Notes: generated by a model not told the origin, from the letters alone. A stretch of DNA of 18,728 bases from Methylovulum sp. (GCA_016919605.1 JACXTQ010000354.1:1-18728); one strand, 5' to 3'. Positions 1 through 7,045 are shown, counted from the stretch's first letter. Translations and numbers: made by a program.

Positions 1-1
1 C

Positions 2-577
2 TTCATTGTCTTTTTTGTCTTAGGTGGCCTGCTGTATCTGAGCATCCCCGGCAGCGCGGCCTCGGGCAACAAATTGCTGTTTGTCGGGGCGTTTTGCCTC
101 ATCTTAAGCATGTATGGCGGCGGCTTTGCCACCATCCCCGCTTATCTTGCCGATTTGTTCGGCACTTTAAATGTCGGCGCCATCCACGGGCGGTTGCTGA
201 CGGCTTGGGCGACCGCCGGTATCCTGGGGCCGGTCATCGTCAATTACATGCGCGAATACCAGCTCAGCCTCGGCTTGCCGCGTGAACAAATCTACAACCA
301 AACGATGATGATATTGGCAGGGATGCTGATGGTGGGGCTGATCTGTAATTTATTGGTGCGCCCAGTTGCCGACAAATGGTTTATGCAGGAAGAAGAACTG
401 CTCGCCGAGCAAACACCAAGCGATAGTGCCAAATCTATGATTGCCTCCCGATCAATAGCAGAAAAGCCTAAAACCATATCCATTTTGCTTGCCGTACTGG
501 CTTGGGCTATTGTCATTATCCCGCTGTCCTGGGGAATTTATAAAACAGCATTGAATGTCAGCAAGTTTTTTTCGTGA
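2..577 (+). CDS. OFA-family MFS transporter, 3' portion (5' end outside window)
   Basis: The reading frame is open from base 2, so the gene starts before the window; 191 C-terminal residues are visible. The segment YGGGFATIPAYLADLFGT followed by VGAIHGRLLTAW is typical of oxalate/formate-antiporter-like (OFA) major facilitator proteins, which move small carboxylates across the inner membrane. The substrate cannot be told from this fragment. Hydrophobic helices follow (MMILAGMLMVGLICNLLV), ending at a basic/acidic loop (RPVADKWFMQEEELL). After a hydrophilic linker of about 40 residues there is one more helix of the form LAWAIVIIPLSWGIYKT. Such a helix is unusual for the 12-helix core and resembles the separate small-subunit peptides that often accompany OFA transporters. 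The stop is TGA at 575-577. The family is clear; the specific function is not. Confidence 0.85.
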   Translation, partial: FIVFFVLGGLLYLSIPGSAASGNKLLFVGAFCLILSMYGGGFATIPAYLADLFGTLNVGAIHGRLLTAWATAGILGPVIVNYMREYQLSLGLPREQIYNQTMMILAGMLMVGLICNLLVRPVADKWFMQEEELLAEQTPSDSAKSMIASRSIAEKPKTISILLAVLAWAIVIIPLSWGIYKTALNVSKFFS

Positions 578-611
578 ACGCATGAATCGGCTTGTCAGTG
601 TTGCATCGCCT

Positions 612-640
612 TTGGGCAAGCGCTTGCAGTGAGGTACAAT
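612..640 (+). promoter_or_regulatory. Candidate sigma-70 promoter for the small secreted protein gene
   Basis: TTGGGC at 612-617 and TACAAT at 635-640 are 17 bp apart. The -10 matches 5 of 6 consensus positions and the -35 only 3 of 6. A perfect 12-bp palindrome, GCAAGCGCTTGC (616-627), overlaps the -35 end and the spacer, where a repressor could bind. The gene start is about 90 bp downstream. This is pattern matching only. Confidence 0.3.
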
Positions 641-732
641 GTGCCAAGTCGTGTTGGCCCCAAACTTGGGCAAGAAGGTTTTGCCATCATGCTTTCCATT
701 ATCAACCCCTAACCTAAAAACGAGGATCTATC

Positions 733-1134
733 ATGAAAAAAAGTTTGTTTCTGGCAATGGCGATGCTGTTTTCCGGCAGTGTGTTGGCAACCACCGACCA
801 TTATCTGTTGCGTGATGGCAATCATATCCATCATTTGAAAATCACCAACATTGATAATGAAACCACGGTCAGTGCAGATGTCGATTTTGAACCCAATGCC
901 AATGAAACAGGCGGCCATGCCTGTAACGCCCACGTCACCGGAGTCGCCAAACAAGTCGCTGACAATGAATTGGTCTTAAAGAAACATTCCGAAAGCGAAG
1001 CCAGCTATTGCGAACTGAAAATCCATTTGACCCCCACAGGCGCAACAGTCGAGCAATCTAAAGACTGTGACAATTTCGCCGCCGGCATTTGCCATTTCTC
1101 CAGTGATGGCAAGGAAATGATTAAATTTAAGTAA
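733..1134 (+). CDS. Small secreted protein with four cysteines, function unknown
   Basis: This 133-residue protein starts at an ATG preceded by GAGG about 8 bases upstream. Residues 1-19 form a classic Sec signal peptide: a KK pair, a hydrophobic core, and cleavage after VLA. The mature protein is about 114 residues with four cysteines (C64, C93, C112, C120), which could make two periplasmic disulfides, and with several histidines near its N terminus (H23, H31, H33, H34). The C-terminal spacing, cysteine then GIC then HFSSDGKEMIKFK, is reminiscent of small periplasmic inhibitor-like domains of the LprI/MliC kind, but the resemblance is too weak for a name. It stands alone, with its own candidate promoter and a downstream hairpin. 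A real exported protein is likely; no function is proposed. Confidence 0.75.
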   Translation: MKKSLFLAMAMLFSGSVLATTDHYLLRDGNHIHHLKITNIDNETTVSADVDFEPNANETGGHACNAHVTGVAKQVADNELVLKKHSESEASYCELKIHLTPTGATVEQSKDCDNFAAGICHFSSDGKEMIKFK

Positions 1135-1141
1135 GCCGGTT

Positions 1142-1167
1142 AGGTGGCGGTGTCGGTACCGCCACCT
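1142..1167 (+). terminator. Inverted repeat after the small secreted protein gene
   Basis: AGGTGGCGG (1142-1150) pairs perfectly with CCGCCACCT (1159-1167) around an 8-base loop, starting 8 bases past the stop codon. The 9-bp GC-rich stem suits a terminator, but no T run follows immediately (the nearest T-rich stretch begins about 1189), so rho-independent termination is only plausible. Confidence 0.5.
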
Positions 1168-1674
1168 GATTTGTGAGGGTGGATGGGTTTTATTTCTTTG
1201 GTTTATTGCTGTCAAATCTTAATTTCAATAATAGACATCTTTCCTAAATAATGCTGATTATACAAACGCCAATAGGTAAAATATCAGCTCCATCCTGACT
1301 CGCCAAAAAAGCCATGAAAGCTATGCCCAGTTACCCATCGACAATCCCGAAGAATATAAACGTCTGATCGGGCTGTGAAAGGAAAGTTTCCAACACTTCA
1401 ACGGCAAGCTGTGTGGCCTATATCGGCGGACAAAAAGCCCAGCCCCGCTGGCTAGGTGCGACCGTAAACACGCCCAGTTCAAAGCCATCCCAACCCAAAA
1501 GCATCAACGTCCCGCCAAACGCATTTTCAGGCTAGGGCTGGCTCTTTATTCGCCTTCCTTTTCATCAATAAATGTTAAGGGCAGTTGGCCCCATTGCCTT
1601 GGGCGGAAGCCATGTTGCCCTCTATGTTTCGTTGGCAAATGGCAACGCCAAGTTGCTTTATTGCGACAATCTCT
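1168..1674. other. Gene-poor stretch with a possible decayed coding remnant
   Basis: About 500 bases without an intact gene. In the plus frame starting at 1280, after a stop at 1277-1279, the translation is protein-like up to a TGA at 1376-1378, including SYAQLPIDNPEEYKRLIGL. Past the stop the same frame stays open to about 1697, but without a start codon and with an increasingly unprotein-like composition. In a neighbouring frame a segment beginning YIGGQKAQPRWLG also looks protein-like. This would fit a gene broken by a stop and a frameshift. No family is recognised, and no inverted-repeat ends or target duplications of an insertion sequence are visible. From about 1560 onward the DNA is simply leader sequence for the B12 promoter. 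Confidence 0.25.
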
Positions 1675-1680
1675 TATAAT
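1653..1680 (+). promoter_or_regulatory. Candidate sigma-70 promoter of the riboswitch-btuB-btuM transcript
   Basis: A perfect -10 hexamer TATAAT lies at 1675-1680, with TTGCTT at 1653-1658 as a weak -35 and a 16-bp spacer. Transcription would start near 1687, a few bases before the riboswitch core at about 1694, which is the expected geometry for a riboswitch leader. Confidence 0.55.
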
Positions 1681-1693
1681 GGCCATCTGCTTT

Positions 1694-1876
1694 TAGGTTC
1701 CAGTGGGCAAATGCCTTCTGGTTAAACGGGAAGTCGGTGAAATGCCCAGCATTTCTAAGCCGACGCTGCCCCCGCAACGGTGATTCAGTAAAGGCTTGTC
1801 AAAATGCCACTGTGCTTTGTGCATGGGAAGGTGACAAGTCAGGCATCCGCCACTGATAAGCCCGGAGACCGGCCTA
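1694..1876 (+). ncRNA. Cobalamin (adenosylcobalamin-type) riboswitch
   Basis: The leader contains the conserved blocks of the B12 element in the right order: AGGTTCC near 1695, GGGAAGTCGGTGA at 1728-1740, the invariant GCTGCCCCCGCAAC at 1765-1778, GCCACTG at 1806-1812, GGGAAGG at 1825-1831, AGTCAGG near 1838, and the B12 box GCCCGGAGACCGGCCT at 1860-1875. In this class, cobalamin binding folds the aptamer and shuts off expression of the downstream gene. Here the downstream genes are btuB and a BtuM-like carrier, so excess intracellular cobalamin should repress uptake. The exact 5' and 3' limits are approximate. The presence of the riboswitch is seen directly from its motifs; the off-switch direction is family knowledge. 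Confidence 0.95.
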
Positions 1877-1925
1877 AAAGCGTATTCGGCACAGCGGCGG
1901 GCTGTTCTACGAAATAAGGCTATGG

Positions 1926-1996
1926 CGCACCGTCTGGTGCGTGGGTCTGCTTTTGTGGTCGTTTCCGCGCTGTGATTTTATTTTCACGATGCGCGG
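1926..1996 (+). promoter_or_regulatory. Candidate expression-platform hairpins between riboswitch and btuB
   Basis: Two hairpins lie between the B12 box and the btuB ribosome binding site. CGCACC (1926-1931) pairs with GGTGCG (1936-1941) around GTCT and is followed shortly by TTTT (1951-1954), so it could be a weak terminator. CCGCGC (1965-1970) pairs with GCGCGG (1991-1996), extended by GTGA/TCAC across a T-rich loop, and ends only 7 bases before the Shine-Dalgarno AGAGGA (2004-2009). Either could be the switching element; the sequence does not decide between termination and translational control. Confidence 0.3.
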
Positions 1997-2013
1997 GCGG
2001 CGCAGAGGATCCC

Positions 2014-3861
2014 ATGCAAAAAATTATAGCCACTCCCTTATTAATCCTTATTATCCCTTTTTCTTCTGCCCAAGCGGGGCAGCCAGTCGATTTGCCTGGC
2101 GTTATTGTCACTGCGACCCGCACGGAAACCTTCCAAAATGAGCTGGCGGCTGGTGCCACGGTGTATACCCGCCAAGATATTGAACGCTCGCAAGTCAAAA
2201 CCTTACCCGATTTGTTTAAAGGCTCGTTAGGTATTGATATTGCCCAGAGCGGCGGCTATGGCCAACCCACTAACCTGTTCTTGCGCGGCACTAATCCTGG
2301 CCATGTCTTGGTGTTGATCGATGGCATCAAGGTGGGTTCGGTAACGACAGGCACCACACCTTATGAGCTGATCCCCATTGACCAAATCGAGCGAGTGGAA
2401 ATCATTCGTGGGCCACAGTCGAGCTTGTACGGTTCGGAGGCGATAGGCGGGGTTATCCAAATTTTTACCCGTAAAGGCAGCCACGATGACAATAAGCCCC
2501 ATGTTAGCCTACAAGCGGGTGGCGGTTCTTATGATACGGCGCATACCGCCGGTACGGTCAGTGGTAAGTTGGGAGCCAATTGGTATAATCTGGGCGTGTC
2601 GCATATTGATTCGGCAGGCTTTAACGCCAAACAAAACAGCGACCCTGACCGTGACGGGTATGAGAATACCGGCGTGAATGCGCGGGTCGGACACCATTTT
2701 GCCAATGATGCCGAAATTGAAGCCTTTTTTATTCGCGCTCAAGGCTCCAACCAATATGATTCTAGCTCTGGCGGCAATAATTCGGCATTTATTAATCAGA
2801 TGCTGGGTCTTACAGGTAAAATGGATGTGTTGGAAAGTTGGCACACCCTGTTACGTTTAGGGCGAAGCATTGATTATCTCGACACCTTTTTCCCCGATGG
2901 CAGTTTTGAAAGCCGTTATAACACCACACGCTGGAATGCCAGTTGGTTGAATCAGGTGCAGTTAAGCGATGCCCATCAATTGACTATTGGTGCAGATTAC
3001 CGCTTGGATGAAGTGGCCAGCGGCGATTTGGACACTTATAGCCCCGGCTTTAACACTTATAGCCAGCGTTCGCGGTATGATGCGGGATTATTTACGGAAT
3101 TGCACAGCCGTTTGCTGGAGCATCATTTTATTAACGCCTCGGTGCGCGGTGACAAGAACCAAACGTTTGGCGATTATGTGACCGGCAATGTCGGCTGGCG
3201 ATATAATTCCACGCTGGGCATTAGTCCGTTCGCCAGTTTTGGCAATGCGTTTAAGGCACCGACGTTTAATGAGTTGTATTGGCCTGATACCGGTTTTGGC
3301 GGTGGCAATCCGCATTTAAAGCCGGAAGAGTCGCAATCGGTGGAAGTGGGTGTGGCGGGTACCCATAAACAAGTGCAATGGGAATTGCGCGCTTACCATA
3401 CTGATGTTGACCAATTGATTTCTGGTTGGCCGCCGGTTAACGTCAATAAAGCCCGTATCGAAGGTATTGAGGCACAAATTGGCACTGATTTATTTGGCTG
3501 GCATCACAAGTTAAACTTGAACTTGTTAAATCCGGTTGATGTGGAAACAGGACTGCGTTTGCAGCGGCGTAGCGATAAAACCCTATCGTTTGATCTGTCG
3601 CGGTCTTTAGGGGCGTTTGATGTCGGGGCTTATGTGTTGGCGCAAGGCGACCGTCCTGACATTAACTATAATACTTACCCTTCTTCGCGTGTTAACCTGC
3701 ATGGCTTTGTCACTGTGGATTTGCGCACCGCTTGGCATGTCAACAAAAACTGGATGCTCAGTGCTAAGTTGAACAATTTGCTGGATGAAAATTATCAGAC
3801 GGCCTATAGCTATAACACACCCGACAGAAACTTTTTTGTGTCCATCCACTATAACGATTAA
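2014..3861 (+). CDS. btuB: TonB-dependent vitamin B12 receptor BtuB
   Basis: BtuB is the outer-membrane receptor that binds cobalamin and passes it to the periplasm using TonB energy. I start at ATG 2014, giving 615 residues. It follows a good AGAGGA ribosome site (2004-2009) and begins a proper signal peptide (MQKIIATPLLILIIPFSSAQA), whereas a GTG at 1972 would add 14 unhelpful residues inside a hairpin. The TonB box VIVTATRTE is near residues 30-38. The plug domain (about 45-155) shows LFLRGTNPGHVLVLIDGIKVG and VEIIRGPQSSLYGSEAIGG, as in E. coli BtuB. The rest is the beta-barrel, ending with NLLDENYQTAYSYNTPDRNF, close to the BtuB C terminus although the last residues (HYND) lack a terminal aromatic. 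The upstream B12 riboswitch and the downstream BtuM-like gene support the substrate call. Confidence 0.93.
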   Translation: MQKIIATPLLILIIPFSSAQAGQPVDLPGVIVTATRTETFQNELAAGATVYTRQDIERSQVKTLPDLFKGSLGIDIAQSGGYGQPTNLFLRGTNPGHVLVLIDGIKVGSVTTGTTPYELIPIDQIERVEIIRGPQSSLYGSEAIGGVIQIFTRKGSHDDNKPHVSLQAGGGSYDTAHTAGTVSGKLGANWYNLGVSHIDSAGFNAKQNSDPDRDGYENTGVNARVGHHFANDAEIEAFFIRAQGSNQYDSSSGGNNSAFINQMLGLTGKMDVLESWHTLLRLGRSIDYLDTFFPDGSFESRYNTTRWNASWLNQVQLSDAHQLTIGADYRLDEVASGDLDTYSPGFNTYSQRSRYDAGLFTELHSRLLEHHFINASVRGDKNQTFGDYVTGNVGWRYNSTLGISPFASFGNAFKAPTFNELYWPDTGFGGGNPHLKPEESQSVEVGVAGTHKQVQWELRAYHTDVDQLISGWPPVNVNKARIEGIEAQIGTDLFGWHHKLNLNLLNPVDVETGLRLQRRSDKTLSFDLSRSLGAFDVGAYVLAQGDRPDINYNTYPSSRVNLHGFVTVDLRTAWHVNKNWMLSAKLNNLLDENYQTAYSYNTPDRNFFVSIHYND

Positions 3862-3916
3862 GCTACGCAGTATTGGCCCTTTTTGCCACTTATTTTATTT
3901 AATTCGGAGAACTATT

Positions 3917-4486
3917 ATGAAACTGACAGTTAACAACAATCTTGCCATCTTGCCTTTGCTTGCCCTGATGGCGGCGACACGGGTGCATCATTTTGGTTCG
4001 GCTTGGTCGTTGCCGGATGCCTCGTTGGCGGTATTCTTTTTGGCGGGCTTATATGTCAGTAACCGCACTTGGCTGGCGGGTTTGTTGGTGGCGGCGGGCT
4101 TGCTGGATTATCTGGCGATCAACCAATTTAACGTCAGCGATTGGTGCATGTCGCCCGCCTATGTTTTCTTGATACCCACCTATGCAGTGATGTGGTTGGC
4201 CGGGCGTTTCTTTCGGATGTCGGCGGCGGCAGGCAAAAGCGGCCTGGCTTTATTTGTCGGTTTGGCGGCGGTGGCGGCTTCAACTGCGTTTGTCATTTCT
4301 AACGGCAGCTTCTTTTTGTTGTCAGGCCGTTATGCGGATGTGTCGGTTGTTGATTATAGTGTGTCGGTTGCCAAGTATTTCCCCGCTTATTCCGGTGCGG
4401 CCTTAGCTTACGCGCTGATCGGTTTGGCGGTGGTTAAAGCCGGTGGGGTTTTGGCGCACACTAGGGGTCAGCAAAAAACCGCTTAA
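3917..4486 (+). CDS. btuM: BtuM-like cobalamin carrier (solitary ECF S-component type)
   Basis: This 189-residue, very hydrophobic protein has about six predicted membrane helices. It starts at ATG 3917 after a GGAG ribosome site (3906-3909), 55 bases past btuB and presumably in the same riboswitch-controlled transcript. The motifs LPDASLAVFFLAG (residues 32-44) and DYLAINQFNVSDWCMSPAY (64-82) resemble BtuM, a family of small solitary S-component-like transporters found in Gram-negative bacteria lacking BtuCDF. In Thiobacillus denitrificans BtuM a conserved membrane cysteine (Cys80) binds the cobalt and promotes decyanation of cyanocobalamin; Cys77 here sits in the matching place, beside WC-SPAY. 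The inferred role is inner-membrane cobalamin import without an ATPase partner. The alternative is an uncharacterised membrane protein co-regulated with B12. The function is recalled from the family, not proven by alignment. Confidence 0.8.
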   Translation: MKLTVNNNLAILPLLALMAATRVHHFGSAWSLPDASLAVFFLAGLYVSNRTWLAGLLVAAGLLDYLAINQFNVSDWCMSPAYVFLIPTYAVMWLAGRFFRMSAAAGKSGLALFVGLAAVAASTAFVISNGSFFLLSGRYADVSVVDYSVSVAKYFPAYSGAALAYALIGLAVVKAGGVLAHTRGQQKTA

Positions 4487-4497
4487 GGCGTTGATAG

Positions 4498-4533
4498 CCA
4501 CGCAAGGCGTGGCGGTTGCCCCGCCTTGCGTGG
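4498..4533. terminator. Perfect 12-bp inverted repeat between convergent btuM and RTX genes
   Basis: CCACGCAAGGCG (4498-4509) pairs with CGCCTTGCGTGG (4522-4533) around a 12-base loop that can itself fold (GGC-GGTT-GCC). It lies 11 bases past the btuM stop and 11 bases past the RTX stop on the other strand, so it can serve as a shared terminator. A short TTT follows on the plus strand; there is no long T tract on either side. Confidence 0.65.
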
Positions 4534-4544
4534 TTTGCCTAGTA

Positions 4545-6971
4545 TTAGGCGGCAAACCCATAATCCGTCAACGCCGTGTTGGCGGTATTGCCGATAATGG
4601 CCAGTTGAGTCAGTTCGCTAAAACTTACCAGCGCATCGGTATTGGCGGCGGTGAACAAAAACAAGCCGGTTGCCGTGCCGTTATCGACGGCAAACAGCAC
4701 GGTTTTGCCCAGTGCATAAGCGGCGGTGGCCGAGCCGATGGCGGTGGCCGCCGAACTGGTGGTGATAGTGCCGCCGATATTTTGCTGCATAATCACCCCC
4801 TCCGCGCTATTGGCAAAACCGCCTGTACCAAAAGCCCTAACCACTCCACCTTCCAGTAGGGTATCACCGTCACCGATACGGATACCCGCTTGGCTGAACA
4901 GCAGTTTATCGCTGCCTGAGGCAAAGTCAGTCACCGTATCGACCCCTAAGGCGCTGGTAAACATAAAGCTGTCGGCACCAGTCCCGCCTGTTAGTCTGTC
5001 TACGCCCGCACCACCCGTTAAGGTGTTGTTGCCCGCATTGCCAATTAGCACATCATTAAAACCGCTGCCCGTCAGGTTTTCAAAATTCAACAAGGTGTCC
5101 GTACCTGCGCCGAGGGTGTTTTGTGCCGCGCTGTTAGCTAAATTGACGGTCACGCCCGCACTGGCGTTGGCGTAAGAGACGGTGTCAACGCCGTCCAGGC
5201 CGTTGAGAGTGTTGTTGCCACCATTGCCGGAAAGGCTGTTGTTCAGGGCGTTGCCAGTACCACTCAAGCCGCCTGTACCCAATAAAGCGAGGTTTTCCAG
5301 CGTGGCTGCTAACGTATAAGAGATACTGCTGTTGACCGTGTCGATACCTGAATAATCACTGATGACATCGCCGCCGTTATCGATAAAATAAGTGTCGTTG
5401 CCTTCGCGCCCATTCATGTAATCGGCACCGATGGAGCCGTCCAGCACATTGTTTAGGGCATTGCCGACCAAGGTGTCATTGCCCGCTTTGCTGCCGGTGA
5501 TGTTTTCGATATTGCTTAAATGATCGTTTAGGGCATCACCACCCCATGTAGTGTTGTTCCAAAGACGGATAGTCACGGCACTTGCCGAATTGAGATAGCT
5601 GGCCGTGTCGTTGCCGCTACCACCCTCGAAGGTATCTCCACCTACGCCCCCGCTAAGAATGTCATCGCCACTGCCCCCGCTTAAAGTGTCATCGCCACCA
5701 CCGCCAAACAATTGGTCGTTGCCCGCCCCGCCATAAAGGCTGTCCCTATCGTCACCACTGCCGTTAGCGTCGGTGCTGAGATAACCGTAAAGCAAATCAT
5801 TGCCTTGTTCGCCGAACAGGCGGTCGCGGCCTGCTCCTCCTGACAACGTATCATTGCCTAAGGCACCAAACAGGTCATTATTTTGGATGTCACCCGTAAA
5901 GGTTTGATTAACGCTAGTGGTGGCAAAAATGATATTGCTGGCGGTCAGGCTACCTGGAAGGACGTGTTTAAAAAATAGTAAATTTTCGTAACCATGAATA
6001 TTATAGATAATAGCGTAATCTGCCTGTGAGGAAGATCCGCTCAAAGCCTTAATGGTGTCAAAATCGCTGATGCCTAAAGCGGTCACATCGATTTTGTCTT
6101 GGCTGACATCAAAATCAAGGATGCTGTCATTTTGCGGGCCGTTTTCAGAGCGTAGGATAAAGGTATCATAGCCAGCCCCCCCCGTCATGAAATCATTGCC
6201 TGCGCTGCCGTCCAGTTTGTCATTACCGTCACCACCAAACAACTGGTCAGTGTCACTGCCGCCAAACAGTTGGTCGTTGCCAGCACCGCCGTACAAGAAA
6301 TCTTGGCCATCAGCGTTGCCATTAATGTTACTGGCAGTATTGCCGTATAAAATATCATCGCCGCCTTCACCGAACAGGCGATCATTGCCGAGACCACCGG
6401 ACACTACATCATTGCCCAGGCCACCAAACAAATCATCCTTTAAGTTGCTACCCACTATGGTATCGTTGCTGAATGTGCTTGAGAAAATGAAATTAGTGGG
6501 GATCAAATCATCTTGATTGATACCTAATAAGAGCATGGATTGCGCACCGTCATTGCGGTAAAAGCTAAATCCAGCGTTATTATTGTTGTCTTGTCCTAAA
6601 AGAGTTTGTAGGGTCGCAAAATCGGCAATACCCAATTTAGAAAGGTCAATACGGTCTACGCCGCGCTCAAAATCAGATATTTCATTGCTTGCCGCCGCGT
6701 TATCAATAGTCATGATAAAGGTGTCATAGCCAGCTCCGCCCGTGTAAAAATCATTGCCGTTACCGCCGTCCAGCAGGTCATTGCCATTGCCGCCCACTAG
6801 CGTGTCATTGCCATTACCGCTGTTTAGCGTGTCATTGCCATCACCGCCATCAAGATAGTCGTTGCCGTCATTGCTTGTCAGCACGTCATTACCCGCCAAG
6901 CCGAATAGCTGGTCATCGCCAGACGTGCCGTTGAGTATATTGTTGAATTGATCACCTGTTACTGTTGACAT
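4545..6971 (-). CDS. RTX (hemolysin-type calcium-binding repeat) protein, probably type I secreted
   Basis: This 808-residue acidic, Gly/Asp/Asn-rich protein has no N-terminal signal peptide. Glycine-rich nonapeptide repeats (GGxGNDxLxG) fill residues about 16-80, 167-265, 360-455, 495-525 and 636-668. Each run binds Ca2+ as a parallel beta-roll once outside the cell. Serralysin-like connector segments (YDTFIM then ISDFERGVDRIDLSKLGI; later ILDFDVSQDKIDVTALGI) lie between blocks. Residues 81-266 and 267-452 are a tandem duplication with a constant 186-residue offset. The C terminus (DNGTATGLFLFTAANTDA to DYGFAA) resembles the uncleaved export signal of type I secreted RTX proteins. No enzymatic motif such as HExxH or a lipase serine box is visible, so it may be structural, S-layer-like or adhesive. 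No HlyB/HlyD/TolC genes are adjacent. The start ATG follows AAAGG at 8 bases. Confidence 0.9.
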   Translation of the reverse strand: MSTVTGDQFNNILNGTSGDDQLFGLAGNDVLTSNDGNDYLDGGDGNDTLNSGNGNDTLVGGNGNDLLDGGNGNDFYTGGAGYDTFIMTIDNAAASNEISDFERGVDRIDLSKLGIADFATLQTLLGQDNNNNAGFSFYRNDGAQSMLLLGINQDDLIPTNFIFSSTFSNDTIVGSNLKDDLFGGLGNDVVSGGLGNDRLFGEGGDDILYGNTASNINGNADGQDFLYGGAGNDQLFGGSDTDQLFGGDGNDKLDGSAGNDFMTGGAGYDTFILRSENGPQNDSILDFDVSQDKIDVTALGISDFDTIKALSGSSSQADYAIIYNIHGYENLLFFKHVLPGSLTASNIIFATTSVNQTFTGDIQNNDLFGALGNDTLSGGAGRDRLFGEQGNDLLYGYLSTDANGSGDDRDSLYGGAGNDQLFGGGGDDTLSGGSGDDILSGGVGGDTFEGGSGNDTASYLNSASAVTIRLWNNTTWGGDALNDHLSNIENITGSKAGNDTLVGNALNNVLDGSIGADYMNGREGNDTYFIDNGGDVISDYSGIDTVNSSISYTLAATLENLALLGTGGLSGTGNALNNSLSGNGGNNTLNGLDGVDTVSYANASAGVTVNLANSAAQNTLGAGTDTLLNFENLTGSGFNDVLIGNAGNNTLTGGAGVDRLTGGTGADSFMFTSALGVDTVTDFASGSDKLLFSQAGIRIGDGDTLLEGGVVRAFGTGGFANSAEGVIMQQNIGGTITTSSAATAIGSATAAYALGKTVLFAVDNGTATGLFLFTAANTDALVSFSELTQLAIIGNTANTALTDYGFAA
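5616..6731 (-). repeat. Tandem duplication inside the RTX gene (two 558-bp units)
   Basis: Residues 81-266 (bases 6174-6731) and 267-452 (bases 5616-6173) share the same order of elements: GYDTF, an SDFxxGxDxID-type connector, a variable hydrophobic segment, LFG-LGND, RDRLFGE-GND/LLYG, and LYGGAGNDQLFGG. Markers such as GYDTF (81 and 267) and the LYG before the N-rich insert (208 and 394) are all offset by exactly 186 residues. The copies have diverged in sequence but not in length. Confidence 0.7.
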
Positions 6972-7045
6972 AGTTCTGGCCTTTAATATTAAGGGATTGG
7001 ATTGAAATTTTGATAAATGGCGGGTAGTTATGGGTAAACACCAGT

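Noticed and set aside
1168..1674. An insertion sequence in the gene-poor stretch
   Set aside because: I saw no terminal inverted repeats, target-site duplication or recognisable transposase motif on either strand.
1972..2013. Upstream GTG as the btuB start
   Set aside because: It lies inside a hairpin with no ribosome site and would place 14 residues before a clean signal peptide; ATG 2014 has AGAGGA at the right distance.
4443..4859. A 138-codon plus-strand open frame overlapping the btuM end and the RTX gene
   Set aside because: It crosses the inverted repeat and runs antisense to the RTX C terminus, with a Gly/Arg-rich composition produced by that overlap.
5616..6731. RTX repeats read as a CRISPR array or DNA satellite
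   Set aside because: The DNA periodicity follows in-frame GGxGxD nonapeptides of a continuous gene, with no constant repeats separated by unique spacers.
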